NCBI GenBank assembly: GCA_947493265.1
Contig: CANLQL010000003.1
Coordinates: 1 to 64,000, forward strand
Source of the DNA: an uncultured Litoreibacter sp.
GTDB taxonomy: Bacteria; Pseudomonadota; Alphaproteobacteria; Rhodobacterales; Rhodobacteraceae
Reading direction: 5' to 3'
DNA length: 64,000 bases
A program made the translations under genes and the position numbers. Shown one piece after another: positions 17,357 through 27,416 of this stretch. The notes beneath the pieces were generated by a model, which was given only the letters and a program-made list of their open reading frames with translations, made no database searches and had not been told where the DNA came from. Each line of letters begins with the position of its first letter. Positions within the stretch are counted from its first letter, which is position 1.

Positions 17357-18673
17357 TTGAATAAATTTGAAGCCCTCGGGCTTTCGTCCAAGCTGTCGGC
17401 CAAACTGGCTGAAAATGGTTTGACCGACCCAACGCCAATTCAGGAAGAAGCGATTCCGATCGTCCTGTCAGGCCGCGATGTCATGGGCTTGGCGCAAACC
17501 GGCACCGGCAAAACGGCAGCGTTCGGTCTGCCGATCATTCACAACCTGATCAAGATGGGCACCAAGCCCGATCCGAAATCCGTGCGCGCCCTGATCCTTG
17601 CCCCAACGCGCGAGCTGGCCAAGCAGATCTGCGATGCACTTGTGGTCTTTCAAGGTGGCGGACATCTGAAAATCAACATGGTCGTCGGCGGCCTGTCGAT
17701 GCATGCGCAAAAGAAACGCTTGGAACGCGGCACCGACATTCTGGTCGCTACGCCGGGTCGGCTGATCGACCTTTTGGAGCAAAAAGCCCTGACCCTTCAA
17801 GACGCGCATTACCTTGTGCTTGATGAGGCGGATCAGATGCTCGACATGGGGTTCATCCATGCACTTCGCCAGATCGCCAAACTGCTGCCAGAGAAGCGCC
17901 AGACGTTGCTGTTTTCAGCGACGATGCCAAAACTGATGGAAGAACTTGCCGCAACCTATCTGGATCACCCGCGCAAAGTGCAGGTGGCCCCGCCCGGCAA
18001 AGCGGCAGACAAGATCACCCAAACTGTCCATTTCGTTGCCAAAGCCGCCAAGGGGGAGCTTTTGGTTGAGCTTTTGGACAAGCACCGCGACGACTTGGCC
18101 CTGGTCTTTTGCCGCACCAAACACGGCGCGGAGAAGCTGATGAAGACGCTGGATAAGAAAGGCTTCGCGGCCGGCTCGATCCACGGCAACAAAAGCCAAA
18201 ACCAACGCGACCGTGCACTGCTTGCATTCAAAGAAGGCAAATTGCGCATTCTGGTCGCCACAGATGTCGCGGCCCGTGGCATCGATATTCCTGACGTGGG
18301 CTATGTCTATAATTTCGACCTGCCGAACGTGCCGGAAAACTATGTTCACCGCATCGGTCGGACGGCCCGTGCAGGCAAGGAAGGCGAAGCGATTGCGTTC
18401 TGCGCCCCAGACGAAATGGGTGAGCTGAAATCGATTGAAAAAGTTCTGAAAAAAGCGATTCCCGTTGCAAGTGGATCGCGTTGGACAGCACTTGAGGAAG
18501 AGGACAAACCAAAACGCGGCGGTGGCGGGCGTGGCCGGGGACCCAAGAAACCGGGCGGCGGACGTCGCTTTTCACAAAAGCCTGGCCAAGGGGCCGGGGG
18601 TGACGGCGGCAGCCCAAAACTGAAGTCGGGCAACCGCAGACGCCGCAATCGCAACAAATCCCGCGCGGCCTAA
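17357..18673 (+). CDS. DEAD-box ATP-dependent RNA helicase
   Basis: A 438-residue helicase with all core motifs: PTPIQ (Q motif), AQTGTGKTA (I), PTRELA (Ia), TPGRLID (Ib), VLDEADQML (II, DEAD), SATM (III), and HGNKSQNQRDRAL, VATDVAARGIDIPDV and HRIGRTARAGKEG in the second domain. The C-terminal tail of about 60 residues is Gly/Lys/Arg-rich, as in RhlE-like RNA helicases. The start is the TTG at 17357, 6 nt after aaagga; an in-frame TTG at 17342 has no ribosome site. It likely acts in ribosome assembly or RNA decay. A hairpin follows the stop. Confidence 0.94.
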   Translation: MNKFEALGLSSKLSAKLAENGLTDPTPIQEEAIPIVLSGRDVMGLAQTGTGKTAAFGLPIIHNLIKMGTKPDPKSVRALILAPTRELAKQICDALVVFQGGGHLKINMVVGGLSMHAQKKRLERGTDILVATPGRLIDLLEQKALTLQDAHYLVLDEADQMLDMGFIHALRQIAKLLPEKRQTLLFSATMPKLMEELAATYLDHPRKVQVAPPGKAADKITQTVHFVAKAAKGELLVELLDKHRDDLALVFCRTKHGAEKLMKTLDKKGFAAGSIHGNKSQNQRDRALLAFKEGKLRILVATDVAARGIDIPDVGYVYNFDLPNVPENYVHRIGRTARAGKEGEAIAFCAPDEMGELKSIEKVLKKAIPVASGSRWTALEEEDKPKRGGGGRGRGPKKPGGGRRFSQKPGQGAGGDGGSPKLKSGNRRRRNRNKSRAA

Positions 18674-18684
18674 GACAACAGAAA

Positions 18685-18707
18685 AAGGGGGCCTCGCTGG
18701 CCCCCTT
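18685..18707 (+). terminator. hairpin terminator after the helicase
   Basis: A perfect 9-bp stem AAGGGGGCC (18685-18693) with GGCCCCCTT (18699-18707) and a 5-nt loop, 11 nt after the stop. Only a weak T-rich tail follows. Confidence 0.7.
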
Positions 18708-18720
18708 CATGCATCGTTTC

Positions 18721-18752
18721 AACTTCTTCTTGCCGAAAATACCTCCCGCCGG
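18721..18752 (+). repeat. Roseobacter-type dispersed intergenic repeat, copy 2
   Basis: Begins aacttcttcttgccgaaa, identical over 18 bases to the minus-strand sequence after tyrS (11586-11569), then aatacctcccgccgg instead of tacctccgggg. It lies just after the helicase terminator and points the same way as the helicase gene. The hairpin part found in copy 1 is absent. Confidence 0.6.
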
Positions 18753-18782
18753 AGGCGTCCATCACGACAATAGGGCGAAGCG

Positions 18783-19562
18783 TCAGGAATAGAGCCGCGG
18801 CACCGCAAAGCTGTCATGGATTTCATTGACGGTTGCCTGACCAATTTGCAGCGACATCGCCAGCGAGTGCAGATATTGCGCTTCCGCCTGATTGTCGGGA
18901 TCAATTGCCATCACGGACATGGAATAGACCTGTGTTTCCAACCCGTTTGGAACGTCGCGGGCGAGGGCTGCTGGATCAACAGGTTCCGCCATCGCGTCTT
19001 GCACAAACTGCATATCCTCAGGTGTTGCGTCTTCCCCGATCGTGGCCATCAGGGTTTCCTTTTCACCTGCATCAATCTGCCCGTCACAACGGGCGGCCAT
19101 GATCATCGCGCGGATCATCAGACCGGCTGTGGCCTCAGGCTCTGGCTCCTGGGTGGGGTTGTCCTGGCTCAGCAGGTCTTCAAGGCTTGTCGGTTTGCCG
19201 CCATTGCGTGCGGACGCCAATCCGCCCAACAGGCCACCAAGCCCGCCAAGTGAACCTGATCCGCCGCCGGATCCTCCAAGTTTGCCCAGCAAATCGCCCA
19301 GCCCCCCTTGCGCGCCACCAGCACCGCCGCCCAGTTGACCCATCAAATCCCCAAGACCGCCGCCGCTTTTGCCGGTTTGCGTGGACTTACCCGCTCCAAG
19401 ATTGCCCATGATGTCGCCAAGACCTCCGCCGGGTGCTTCGTCGCGACCCATTTCGCGTGCTTGACCGGATCCTTGCCCCGATTTCGGTTTGGTTGCAGCT
19501 TGAATACCTTTGGCGACAACAAAGCCAATTGCGACCTTCGTCAGCATCTTTCCTAAGGACAT
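18783..19562 (-). CDS. TerB-family / DUF533 protein
   Basis: A 259-residue protein. It has an N-terminal hydrophobic helix (MLTKVAIGFVVAKGIQA), then about 100 residues of Gly-rich low complexity with repeated GGLGDLMGQLGG/GGLGDLLGKLGG units, and a C-terminal TerB-like helical domain (AGLMIRAMIMAARCDGQIDAGEKETLMATIG). This is the DUF533 architecture. The TerB name comes from tellurite-resistance loci, but no such locus is present and the role is unknown. The repeats may mediate self-association near the membrane. Gggaggg precedes the ATG. Confidence 0.85.
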   Translation of the reverse strand: MSLGKMLTKVAIGFVVAKGIQAATKPKSGQGSGQAREMGRDEAPGGGLGDIMGNLGAGKSTQTGKSGGGLGDLMGQLGGGAGGAQGGLGDLLGKLGGSGGGSGSLGGLGGLLGGLASARNGGKPTSLEDLLSQDNPTQEPEPEATAGLMIRAMIMAARCDGQIDAGEKETLMATIGEDATPEDMQFVQDAMAEPVDPAALARDVPNGLETQVYSMSVMAIDPDNQAEAQYLHSLAMSLQIGQATVNEIHDSFAVPRLYS

Positions 19563-19617
19563 GGAGACCCTCCCAAGTTAAAAACAACCGCAGCTTCTGC
19601 TACGGGTCAGGGTGATG

Positions 19618-20568
19618 TTAAACCCATTTGAGCAGGCGAAAAAGCAAATAGAGGCCAAACCCGATAATCAACATCAAACCGCTGAGCGCGGCAAAGGCAT
19701 AAGGCCACTGTGTTCCGGGCAGTCCTGCGACGTTCATCCCAAAAAGCCCGGTCAAAAACCCCAATGGCAGGAAGATCGCGGCAACGATCGACAGGATATG
19801 GCCGTGACGACCAATCTTGGCAGCATTGTCCGCGTCATAATGATCGGCCAGCGTGCTCAACCGGTCCTGCAATTCACCGAGCTGTTCCACACTCCGCTTG
19901 AGAAGGTTTGCGTCCTCGCGCAGCAAGGCGCGTTGATGTTTGGGCACAATGCTATCAGAAGTATTTTCCAGCCCAGCGACGGCGTCACGCTGAGGGCTAA
20001 CAAAACGCTTTGTACGAATGATCTGGCGGCGCAATTGCGCCAAAGCGGTTGGGTCTTGTGGGGCTCCATCCAGCATCGCGTCTTCCAGAACGACAGTTGC
20101 GTCATCACAGTGAACCGCATGATCTTCGATGCGCCGCGTCAAGCCGTTGACCAGCCGGGTCAGAAACTCCGCCGGGGAGGCGGGGGCAGACCCGCTATCA
20201 GCAGCTTGCCGGATCTCGTCTATTGCGAAGACTTTGCGAAACCGGGCTGTCACGACAAGGCCTTTCGACATCCACATACGTACTGAAACCATGTCATCGC
20301 TGTCTTGCCCAGCGTTCAGGTTGACCGCGCGCAAGTTGATCAAAACTCCTTGGTCAAAAATCTCAGTCCGAGGCCGGGTTTCGGTTTGCAGCATTGCAGC
20401 GGCAGGGATCGCAGGCAGATGGGTGGTCATCCATGCTGGCAAGGCTGGATCACTCATATCGAAATGCAACCATCGGTAGCTTGCCGGACCATTAGGGGCA
20501 GTATCGGGGGCTGGATGCGCGGTGCCATCCTTGGCGATATCAAACGCGGCGATTGGGTTTGGCTGCAT
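19618..20568 (-). CDS. CorA/ZntB-family divalent metal transporter
   Basis: A 316-residue protein with a long cytosolic N-terminal domain and two C-terminal transmembrane helices, the first followed by the family signature GMN (LFGMNVAG). The pattern YDADNAAKIGRHGHILSIVAAIFLPLGFLTGLFGMN fits the ZntB branch more than Mg-importing CorA, but the transported ion (Zn, Mg or other) cannot be settled from sequence. The ATG shares one base with the stop of the upstream antiporter gene (TAATG), indicating coupled translation. An upstream in-frame extension overlaps the antiporter gene and is not credible. Confidence 0.88.
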   Translation of the reverse strand: MQPNPIAAFDIAKDGTAHPAPDTAPNGPASYRWLHFDMSDPALPAWMTTHLPAIPAAAMLQTETRPRTEIFDQGVLINLRAVNLNAGQDSDDMVSVRMWMSKGLVVTARFRKVFAIDEIRQAADSGSAPASPAEFLTRLVNGLTRRIEDHAVHCDDATVVLEDAMLDGAPQDPTALAQLRRQIIRTKRFVSPQRDAVAGLENTSDSIVPKHQRALLREDANLLKRSVEQLGELQDRLSTLADHYDADNAAKIGRHGHILSIVAAIFLPLGFLTGLFGMNVAGLPGTQWPYAFAALSGLMLIIGFGLYLLFRLLKWV

Positions 20569-21815
20569 TACATAAGCTCCGGCTCGCGGCCCAGTCTTCT
20601 GGCCAGCGGCGCAATGGTCAGACCTTGCACGATGATTGAGAAAATCACGACCATGTAGGTTGCGGTCAGGATGACCGGTTTCCATTCACTTTCCGGCAGA
20701 GACAAGGCGAGGGCAACCGAGATGCCGCCTTTCAATCCGCCCCATGTCATGATCGGGATAACGCCGTTTGAAAAGTCCCGGAATGGTCTGAGAAGCAGAA
20801 CTGGCACTGCCACCGCGGCCAATCTTGCGATCAGCGCCAGCACAATCGCCATGAGCCCTGCGGTAAACGCATCGGCGGAAAAGGCGACGGCAAAGACCTC
20901 GAACCCGATCATCAGGAACAAAACAGCGTTCAGGATCTCGTCGATGAGCCCCCAGAAGCCGTCCACATACTGACGCGTCGTCTCGGACATGCCGTGCTTT
21001 GTCCCGACATCCCCAATCAATAGACCCGCACATACCGCCATGATCGGGGCGGAGACATGCAACGCGATTGCCAGAGAATAACCGCCGAAGGCCAGCGCCA
21101 ATGTGATCAGAACCTCCAAAGGGTAGTCATCAATGCGGCGCATCAGCCGGAAGGCGAGCCATCCAAGAACGATGCCAAGAATTGCGCCGCCCACTGCTTC
21201 CTGAACAAATAGTGTTGCCGCACCGCTCAGTCCTGATCCGTGATCATCGCCATGCGGAAAGGCAATACCGACCAGGACCAGAAAGACCACGTATCCAACA
21301 CCGTCATTGAACAGGCTTTCCCCCGCGATCTTGGTTTCCATCGATTTCTTCATATTGGCGGTGCGCAACACACCCAAGACCGCGACTGGGTCCGTGGGGG
21401 AAATCAGGGCACCGAAAACCAAGGCGATCATCAATGGCATCCCGGTGATCCAGCTGAAACCAACACCGGCGATCACGGTCGACAGACCAACGCCCAGCGT
21501 GGCCATCAAGGCCACCACCCGCCATTCCCCGCGCAGATCGCTGAGTTTCACGTGCAACGCGCCTGCAAACAGCAAGAGGCCCAGCATGCCTTCCAGAAGC
21601 GCGTCGGAAAAATCAACGCTGCGCACCACATCGGTCACGGTCTCGGCGATGGTGGAGGCGGGCCAGACCCAGTCAACGGCCAGAACCGTGAGGGAGGCCG
21701 CCAACGCCACAATCAAGATGCCAATCGCCGAGGGAAGCTTGAGGAACAGGTAGTTAACCGACCCGAACAGTGCCGCCATAACCAGCAGCAAAGAGGTAAT
21801 CTGAAGAATATCCAT
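20568..21815 (-). CDS. CPA1 family Na+/H+ antiporter
   Basis: A 415-residue polytopic membrane protein with about 12 helices. It has the CPA1 features ALISPTDPVAVLGVL (ion-binding TDP) and FNDGVGYVVFLVLVGIA (paired acidic site region). It exchanges Na+ or K+ for protons across the inner membrane, for pH and salt homeostasis. It is co-translated with the downstream CorA/ZntB-like gene. A DMT exporter is encoded divergently with almost no intergenic space. Confidence 0.92.
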   Translation of the reverse strand: MDILQITSLLLVMAALFGSVNYLFLKLPSAIGILIVALAASLTVLAVDWVWPASTIAETVTDVVRSVDFSDALLEGMLGLLLFAGALHVKLSDLRGEWRVVALMATLGVGLSTVIAGVGFSWITGMPLMIALVFGALISPTDPVAVLGVLRTANMKKSMETKIAGESLFNDGVGYVVFLVLVGIAFPHGDDHGSGLSGAATLFVQEAVGGAILGIVLGWLAFRLMRRIDDYPLEVLITLALAFGGYSLAIALHVSAPIMAVCAGLLIGDVGTKHGMSETTRQYVDGFWGLIDEILNAVLFLMIGFEVFAVAFSADAFTAGLMAIVLALIARLAAVAVPVLLLRPFRDFSNGVIPIMTWGGLKGGISVALALSLPESEWKPVILTATYMVVIFSIIVQGLTIAPLARRLGREPELM

Positions 21816-21894
21816 GTATTTGTCTTTCGCGCCTGTTTTCCCGGCCAGACTAGCCGCACTGGCCTTGCCATGTCAGGTCATCTCTTGCACGATT

Positions 21895-22827
21895 GTGAAG
21901 CCGCGTTGCAAGGGAGCAAGCACCATCGACCGAAAATCCAGTATCGATGCGTTTGGCATCGGCTCGCTTGTTGCGTTTAATTTCCTGCTTGCGCTGAACC
22001 AGGTTGCGATCAAGGTCACCAATGGCGGCCTGCAACCGGTGTTTTTCGCAGGTCTCAGGTCTGCCGGTGCGATTGTGTGTATCGGGCTCTGGATTTTCAT
22101 CCGCAAGAAAGGGTTTCGGGTGCCAAAAGACCTTTGGCCCCATACGCTCCTGATCGGCATGGTGTTCGGGCTGGAGTTCCTGTTCCTGTTTATCTCGCTT
22201 GATCTGACATCGGTATCGCGTGCCTCGGTCATTTTCTACTCGATGCCCGTTTGGTTGACGCTGGCCGGACATTTCCTGCTGCCCGGCGAACGTTTGACCA
22301 TCCTGAAGCTCGTTGGATTAATCTGCGCGTTTTGCGGTGTGGCATGGGCGCTTTTTGATAGATCTGGTGCAAGCTTCAACGGCTCGTTGCTGGGTGATTT
22401 GTTCGCACTGGCAGCGTCATTCTGTTGGGCGTCCATCGCATTGATCGCGCGGGGCACTCGGTTTCGGGAGGTTCGGCCAGAGCTGCAGATGTTTTATCAG
22501 GTGGTGATATCTGCGGGACTATTGTTGCTGATTGCGCCGTTATTTGGGCCCTTATTGCGGGACTTCCAAGCGGTTCATCTGGCGTTGCTGACCTTCCAGA
22601 TCGTTGTGATCATCTCGGCGGGCTTTGTGTTCTGGCTCTGGCTTCTGACGATCTATCCAACATCAAGCGTGGCCAGTTTCTCGTTCCTGGCACCTGTCCT
22701 CGGCGTGGCGCTTGGATGGGCGCTTTTGGGGGAAGAGATCAGCCTGTCCATTCTTGGCGCATTGGCCTTGGTGGCAATTGGGCTAGTTTTGATCAACAGG
22801 CCCGCTCAGGTGCCGCAAAAGGTTTGA
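21895..22827 (+). CDS. DMT superfamily transporter (EamA)
   Basis: A membrane protein with two EamA repeats and about ten helices ([22 protein letters not shown] and [23 protein letters not shown] open the halves). Substrate unknown. The start is uncertain. GTG at 21895 gives 310 residues, usual for the family. An ATG at 21814 would add 27 residues and overlap the antiporter start. The best ribosome-like site, aagggag, precedes only an ATC codon near 21922. Its end overlaps convergent selO by 22 nt. Confidence 0.82.
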   Translation: MKPRCKGASTIDRKSSIDAFGIGSLVAFNFLLALNQVAIKVTNGGLQPVFFAGLRSAGAIVCIGLWIFIRKKGFRVPKDLWPHTLLIGMVFGLEFLFLFISLDLTSVSRASVIFYSMPVWLTLAGHFLLPGERLTILKLVGLICAFCGVAWALFDRSGASFNGSLLGDLFALAASFCWASIALIARGTRFREVRPELQMFYQVVISAGLLLLIAPLFGPLLRDFQAVHLALLTFQIVVIISAGFVFWLWLLTIYPTSSVASFSFLAPVLGVALGWALLGEEISLSILGALALVAIGLVLINRPAQVPQKV

Positions 22828-24227
22828 TGCACCAACTGTTCTTCGCGCGGTGCGGCTTGCAGATCGGTAATCTCGGGGCGGTCTGTAAACGGGTCTTGAA
22901 GCGCGTCGGTCAAGCGATGGAACGGCGCGAAATCGCCCGTATTTCCCGCTTGAATCGCCGCTTCAACCTGATGGTTGCGCGGGATCAGGGCCGGGTTTGA
23001 TGCACGCATCAGGGCGGGGTCAGGCATCCGCGTCTGCCAACGTTCTGCCCAATCATCAAACTGCGTTGGATCGACAAACAGGTCGCGGGCAGATGTCGGG
23101 TCTTCTTGCGCAATCGCCCGGAAAAATAACGTGAAATCAACGAGGTTGTCGGCCATTTTGGTCAAAATGTCTTGGGTCAGGGCAATGTCATCCTTAACCG
23201 GGGCGGCGATGCCCAACTTCGCTCCGAACCGGGAAAGCCACGCGTTCGAATAGCTTGGGGCATAGCCCTGCAGGACGGTCTGGGCGGCTTCGACCGCCTT
23301 GTCGCTGTTACTGTCGATCAATGGCAGCAGGCTGCTGGCCAATTGCGCAAGGTTCCAAACCAGAATTTCAGGTTGGGCCTGATAGGCGTAGCGGCCAAAC
23401 TGATCGATGGATGAAAACACCTTGGCTGGGTGATACGTGTCCATGAATGCACACGGCCCATAGTCGATCGTCAGCCCACCCATATGGGTGTTGTCAGTGT
23501 TCATCACCCCATGGATAAATCCTAAGCTCATCCAATGTGCGACAAGCTTTGCTTGCGCGTCTGTGACGGCCTTCAGTAACCCAAGAGCGCCTTCTGCATC
23601 TGGGTAGTGGCGCGCCAAGGTGTAGTCAGTCAGGGTCTGCAAGCCGTCGATATCCTGCTGGGCGGCAAAGAACTGGAACGTGCCAACCCTGATATGGCTT
23701 GGGGCCACGCGGGTTAGGATGCCGCCGGGTTCGCGCTTGTCACGTAGCACGATTTCACCGGTTGTGACGGCCGCCAATGCGCGGGTCGTGGGCACACCCA
23801 ACGCCGCCATCGCTTCGGAGACGATGTATTCCCGCAAGACCGGTCCCAGTGCCGATCTTCCGTCGCCCATCCGTGAATAAGGCGTTGGTCCGGATCCTTT
23901 GAGTTGCAGGTCCCAGTGGTGCCCGTCAGGCCCTTCGAGTTCACCCAGAAGGTTGGCCCGTCCGTCACCCAGTTGACCCGACCAACCGCCAAACTGATGA
24001 CCTGCGTAAACCTGTGCCAACGGCGCGGCCCCCACGGGGACTTGGTTGCCCGACAGCATGTCGAGACCCGCTTGTGTGCCCAACCAATCGGGATCAAGGC
24101 CCATCTGTTCCGCCAGACCGGTGTTCAAACGGATCAGCGCAGGGTTTGCGACCTTGGTGGGGTCGAGCTTTGTGTAGAATTTGTCTGGAAGTCGCGCGTA
24201 GCTGTTGTCGAAATGCGGCGCGCTCAT
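22806..24227 (-). CDS. selO: protein adenylyltransferase SelO
   Basis: A pseudokinase-fold enzyme that transfers AMP to Ser/Thr/Tyr of target proteins, linked in other organisms to redox homeostasis. The 473-residue protein has [39 protein letters not shown] and [24 protein letters not shown], where Asn and Asp residues would bind metal. The C-terminus ends in a lone cysteine (FCGT), near the position of the selenocysteine or cysteine in relatives. It is last in a unit corC-like, nucleoside hydrolase, selO joined by ATGA overlaps. Confidence 0.95.
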   Translation of the reverse strand: MSAPHFDNSYARLPDKFYTKLDPTKVANPALIRLNTGLAEQMGLDPDWLGTQAGLDMLSGNQVPVGAAPLAQVYAGHQFGGWSGQLGDGRANLLGELEGPDGHHWDLQLKGSGPTPYSRMGDGRSALGPVLREYIVSEAMAALGVPTTRALAAVTTGEIVLRDKREPGGILTRVAPSHIRVGTFQFFAAQQDIDGLQTLTDYTLARHYPDAEGALGLLKAVTDAQAKLVAHWMSLGFIHGVMNTDNTHMGGLTIDYGPCAFMDTYHPAKVFSSIDQFGRYAYQAQPEILVWNLAQLASSLLPLIDSNSDKAVEAAQTVLQGYAPSYSNAWLSRFGAKLGIAAPVKDDIALTQDILTKMADNLVDFTLFFRAIAQEDPTSARDLFVDPTQFDDWAERWQTRMPDPALMRASNPALIPRNHQVEAAIQAGNTGDFAPFHRLTDALQDPFTDRPEITDLQAAPREEQLVHQTFCGT

Positions 24228-25165
24228 AGCAAGGCGATCCGGGATGTCAGAAGCGAGAAAAAGCGGTCCGCGTCCAAGTCCCCCATGAACATTGCGTTAG
24301 GTGGGCGGTCTGTGACGCGCCACCAATCAGCGACGGTCATGCCCATCGTCAGTTCAGAACTGGTTTCAATCTCCACGTTTACGTGGCGACCAAAAAACAT
24401 CTCTGGCTCCAGTAGGTAAGCGATAACGCAGGGATCGTGCAGCGGTGCCCCGGCAGAGCCGTATTTTTCCTTATCGAAACGCTCAAAAAAGTCCGTCCAT
24501 TCGGCGACCATGATTCCAGCCTTGGTGCCCAAAGCCCGAAATGCATCGACGCGTGGTTGGGTGGTCAAAGCTTTGTGAGTTACATCAAGCGGCATCACCA
24601 CCAGCGGAATACCTGATTTAAAAACGATTTCAGCCGCTTGTGGGTCGACATAGATGTTAAATTCAGCAGCGGGTGTGATATTTCCGACCTGAAAATATGC
24701 GCCCCCCATCAGGACAATTTCCTGAATGCGATCTGCAATATCAGGGGCGCGCGTCAAAGCGGTCGCGATGTTGGTCAGGGGCCCAAGCGGGCAAAGCGTG
24801 ACCGAGTTTGTAGGTTCTGCACGCAACGTGTCGATGATGAAATCAACCGCATGGGCGTCTTTCACCGGCATCACCGGTTCAGGCATAACGGGACCGTCCA
24901 GCCCTGTCTTGCCGTGCACATGCTCTGCGGTGACTAGCTTTCGGCCCAGAGGTTTGTCACATCCGGCGAAAACCTTTGTCTCAGGTTTGCCTGCCAACTC
25001 ACAGACAATACACGCATTTTTGACGGTCAGGTCCAGCGGAACGTTGCCAGCGACAACCGTAACCCCAAGTACCTCCAATTCATCGGGACTGGCCAAAGCA
25101 AGAAGGAGTGCGACCGCATCATCTTGGCCGGGGTCGGTGTCGATGATGACCTTACGCGGACTCAT
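24224..25165 (-). CDS. inosine/uridine-preferring nucleoside hydrolase
   Basis: Hydrolyses ribonucleosides to base and ribose for salvage. The 313-residue protein starts with the calcium-binding motif DTDPGQDD (residues 9-16), and has [10 protein letters not shown] and [28 protein letters not shown], typical of the family, and a C-terminal Asp in [10 protein letters not shown]. Purine versus pyrimidine preference cannot be told. It overlaps both neighbours by 4 nt (ATGA), so it is translationally linked to the CorC-like transporter and selO, although no functional tie is obvious. Confidence 0.94.
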   Translation of the reverse strand: MSPRKVIIDTDPGQDDAVALLLALASPDELEVLGVTVVAGNVPLDLTVKNACIVCELAGKPETKVFAGCDKPLGRKLVTAEHVHGKTGLDGPVMPEPVMPVKDAHAVDFIIDTLRAEPTNSVTLCPLGPLTNIATALTRAPDIADRIQEIVLMGGAYFQVGNITPAAEFNIYVDPQAAEIVFKSGIPLVVMPLDVTHKALTTQPRVDAFRALGTKAGIMVAEWTDFFERFDKEKYGSAGAPLHDPCVIAYLLEPEMFFGRHVNVEIETSSELTMGMTVADWWRVTDRPPNAMFMGDLDADRFFSLLTSRIALL

Positions 25166-26469
25166 AACGGTCTCACCTTCAACTCAGACAGACGATTTTC
25201 GCTGCGCAAAATGACCTCGAACCGGTAGCCGTGGAACGAAAACACCTGGCCTTTTTCCGGGATGGTCTGCGCCTCGTGGATCACAAGACCGGCCAACGTG
25301 TTGGCTTCCTCATCCGGCAGGTGCCAGTCGAGCATCCGATTAACGTCGCGGATCGTCATTGCGCCTTCCAGCACGTAGCTCCCGTCTGACCCGGGTTTCG
25401 GGGCGGGGTTGTCAGCCTCGTCAAATTCATCGGTGATCTCACCGACGATTTCCTCAAGGATATCTTCCAATGTGATCAAACCTTGCAGGGCACCGTATTC
25501 GTCGACCACCAACGCAAAATGCGTGTGCCGTCTGAGAAACTGGCGCATCTGATGTTCCAGTGATGTCGTTTCGGGCACAAAATACGGTTCACGAACGACG
25601 TCCATCACATTGAATTTACTAAGATCTCCGGACACGCCCTTGGGTCCGCGAACCATCTTGTCGACAGCACGAAGCAAGTCTTTTGCGTGGACTACACCGA
25701 TGATGTTTTCGGGGTCGTTTTGATAAAGCGGCAGGCGTGTATACGCGCTTTCCAGACATTGGCTGAGGATCGCTTCGGGGGGATCATCCGCGTCGATCAT
25801 CTCGATCTCGGAGCGGTGCAACATGATCTCTTCGACATCGCGTTCGCTGAGATCAAGCGCACCCATCAAACGGTCACGTTGCTCCTTCTCGACAACGCCT
25901 TCTTCATGGCCCAGTGCCAACGCACCGGCAATTTCCTCGTGGACCGACAGAATTTGCGTGTCCGGGTCGGTGACAACCCCGAACAGCTTCAAGAACTGAC
26001 GCACGAGGGCGCGCACGGCGGTGACCACCGGTGCAAAGAGGAAAATGATCAATCCAATGGGACGTGAGACGCGGGAGGCAGCAGTCTCCGCATTGGTGAT
26101 CGCGTAGGTTTTCGGCAAAACCTCGGCAAAGATCAGCACCAGCAGGGTCATGATCAACGTGGCCAATGCGACGCCACTTTCCCCAAACATGCGGGTGAAA
26201 AGCGCTGTTGCCAGCGATGTTGCAAGGATATTGACCAGATTATTGCCCAATAGCACGGAGCCGATGAGCCGTTCGCTGTCTTCCGTAATTTCAAGCGCGC
26301 GGACCGCGCCGGTTGACCCCTTATCGGCCTGCGAACGCAGTTTCCCGCGCGATGCAGCGGTCAGCGCGGTTTCGGAACCCGAGAAGAACGCGGAAAGGAC
26401 CAAAAGACCAATGATAGAGCTGGCCGTGATCCAAAATGCTGTATCAAGCAGCGAAGTTACGTCGTCCAT
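25162..26469 (-). CDS. HlyC/CorC (CNNM) family transporter
   Basis: A 435-residue protein. It has an N-terminal DUF21 membrane domain with about four helices (IGLLVLSAFFSGSETALTAASRGKL), a pair of CBS domains (about 210-330; for example HFALVVDEYGALQGLITLEDILEEIVGEI), and the C-terminal CorC_HlyC domain (VLEGAMTIRDVNRMLDWHLPDEEANTLAGLV). CNNM/CorC proteins export or help export Mg or other divalent ions with ATP-sensing CBS domains. The haemolysin name is historical. It is first in an operon with nucleoside hydrolase and selO, and divergent from a phosphoesterase-like gene. Confidence 0.93.
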   Translation of the reverse strand: MDDVTSLLDTAFWITASSIIGLLVLSAFFSGSETALTAASRGKLRSQADKGSTGAVRALEITEDSERLIGSVLLGNNLVNILATSLATALFTRMFGESGVALATLIMTLLVLIFAEVLPKTYAITNAETAASRVSRPIGLIIFLFAPVVTAVRALVRQFLKLFGVVTDPDTQILSVHEEIAGALALGHEEGVVEKEQRDRLMGALDLSERDVEEIMLHRSEIEMIDADDPPEAILSQCLESAYTRLPLYQNDPENIIGVVHAKDLLRAVDKMVRGPKGVSGDLSKFNVMDVVREPYFVPETTSLEHQMRQFLRRHTHFALVVDEYGALQGLITLEDILEEIVGEITDEFDEADNPAPKPGSDGSYVLEGAMTIRDVNRMLDWHLPDEEANTLAGLVIHEAQTIPEKGQVFSFHGYRFEVILRSENRLSELKVRPL

Positions 26470-26575
26470 TGCGGCTTTCGGGTCCTTTATCTAATCTCGT
26501 CATCAGGGTGTCTGTTCATGTTATGAGGGGCCGTGCGCACCCATTCAAGGGTCAGCCATAAGAAAGGGCCGCAAG

Positions 26576-27388
26576 ATGCCCGAAACAGCGCTAAATATCC
26601 ATGACTGCGGCGAATTGCGCGGGGATGTGCTGGTATTTGGCGGTCCGTATTCAAATTCGCAGGCGGCTGAAGCCTTGCTTTCGGAAGCTACCGCGCGCGG
26701 GATTGCGCGCTCCAATCTGATCTGCACAGGCGACGTCATGGCCTATGGCGCAGATCCGGCCAAAACCTGGGAGCTTGTTGCTGCGAACTGCGCGACGGTT
26801 GTGGCCGGGAATTGCGAAATGCAACTGGGTGCTGGTGCCGCGGAATGTGGGTGCGGGTTTGAGGATGGCAGCGCGTGCGATCTTGCCTCGCGAGGGTGGT
26901 TCGCCCATGCGGATGCGCAGGCAGGCCCCTATCGCGCGGCCCTCCAAAACTGTCCCGATATTGCGGTCTTTACACATGCGGGCAGATGCTTTGCCGTTAT
27001 TCATGGCGGGGCCACGGATATCGCGCGGTTTATCTGGCCCGACGCAGCTGAGGCTGTCTTCCAGGAAGAAATTGCCGCCATTGAGGCGGCATGCGGCCCG
27101 GTGGATGGTGTCTTTTGCGGCCATAGCGGGATCGGGTTTCAGCGCTACATAGGCGCGTGCCATTGGATCAATTCGGGGGTGATCGGGATGCCGCCCCATG
27201 ACGGTCGCCCGGAAACCCGTTTCGCCATCTTATCTTCGGATGGCGTCATCTTGGAGCGGCTTTCCTATGGCCACAACGCGGCGGCAATGGCGATGGAGGC
27301 AGCTGGCCTCACGCAAGGCTATCATCAGAGTTTACGCAGTGGCGTTTGGCCGAATGAGGATGTTCTGCCGCAAAGCTTGCGCCGGTAG
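26576..27388 (+). CDS. metallophosphoesterase-like protein with atypical metal site
   Basis: A 270-residue protein with part of the calcineurin-type phosphoesterase pattern: CTGD (50-53), GNCE (78-81), IHGG (142-145) and GHSG (182-185). The first DxH motif is replaced by FGGPYSN (21-27), and the last GHxH lacks its second His. A cysteine cluster CGCGFEDGSACD (91-102) is unusual. I recall similar uncharacterised proteins in Rhodobacteraceae. Enzyme activity and substrate are therefore uncertain. The ATG has a weak aaaggg site 9 nt upstream. It is transcribed divergently from the corC-like gene. Confidence 0.8.
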   Translation: MPETALNIHDCGELRGDVLVFGGPYSNSQAAEALLSEATARGIARSNLICTGDVMAYGADPAKTWELVAANCATVVAGNCEMQLGAGAAECGCGFEDGSACDLASRGWFAHADAQAGPYRAALQNCPDIAVFTHAGRCFAVIHGGATDIARFIWPDAAEAVFQEEIAAIEAACGPVDGVFCGHSGIGFQRYIGACHWINSGVIGMPPHDGRPETRFAILSSDGVILERLSYGHNAAAMAMEAAGLTQGYHQSLRSGVWPNEDVLPQSLRR

Positions 27389-27416
27389 CATTTCCGAGTG
27401 CTTCAAAAGCTGGCAT

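Noticed and set aside
18783-19562. Tellurite-resistance operon
   Set aside because: Only the TerB-like domain is present; no other ter genes and the Gly-rich repeats fit DUF533.
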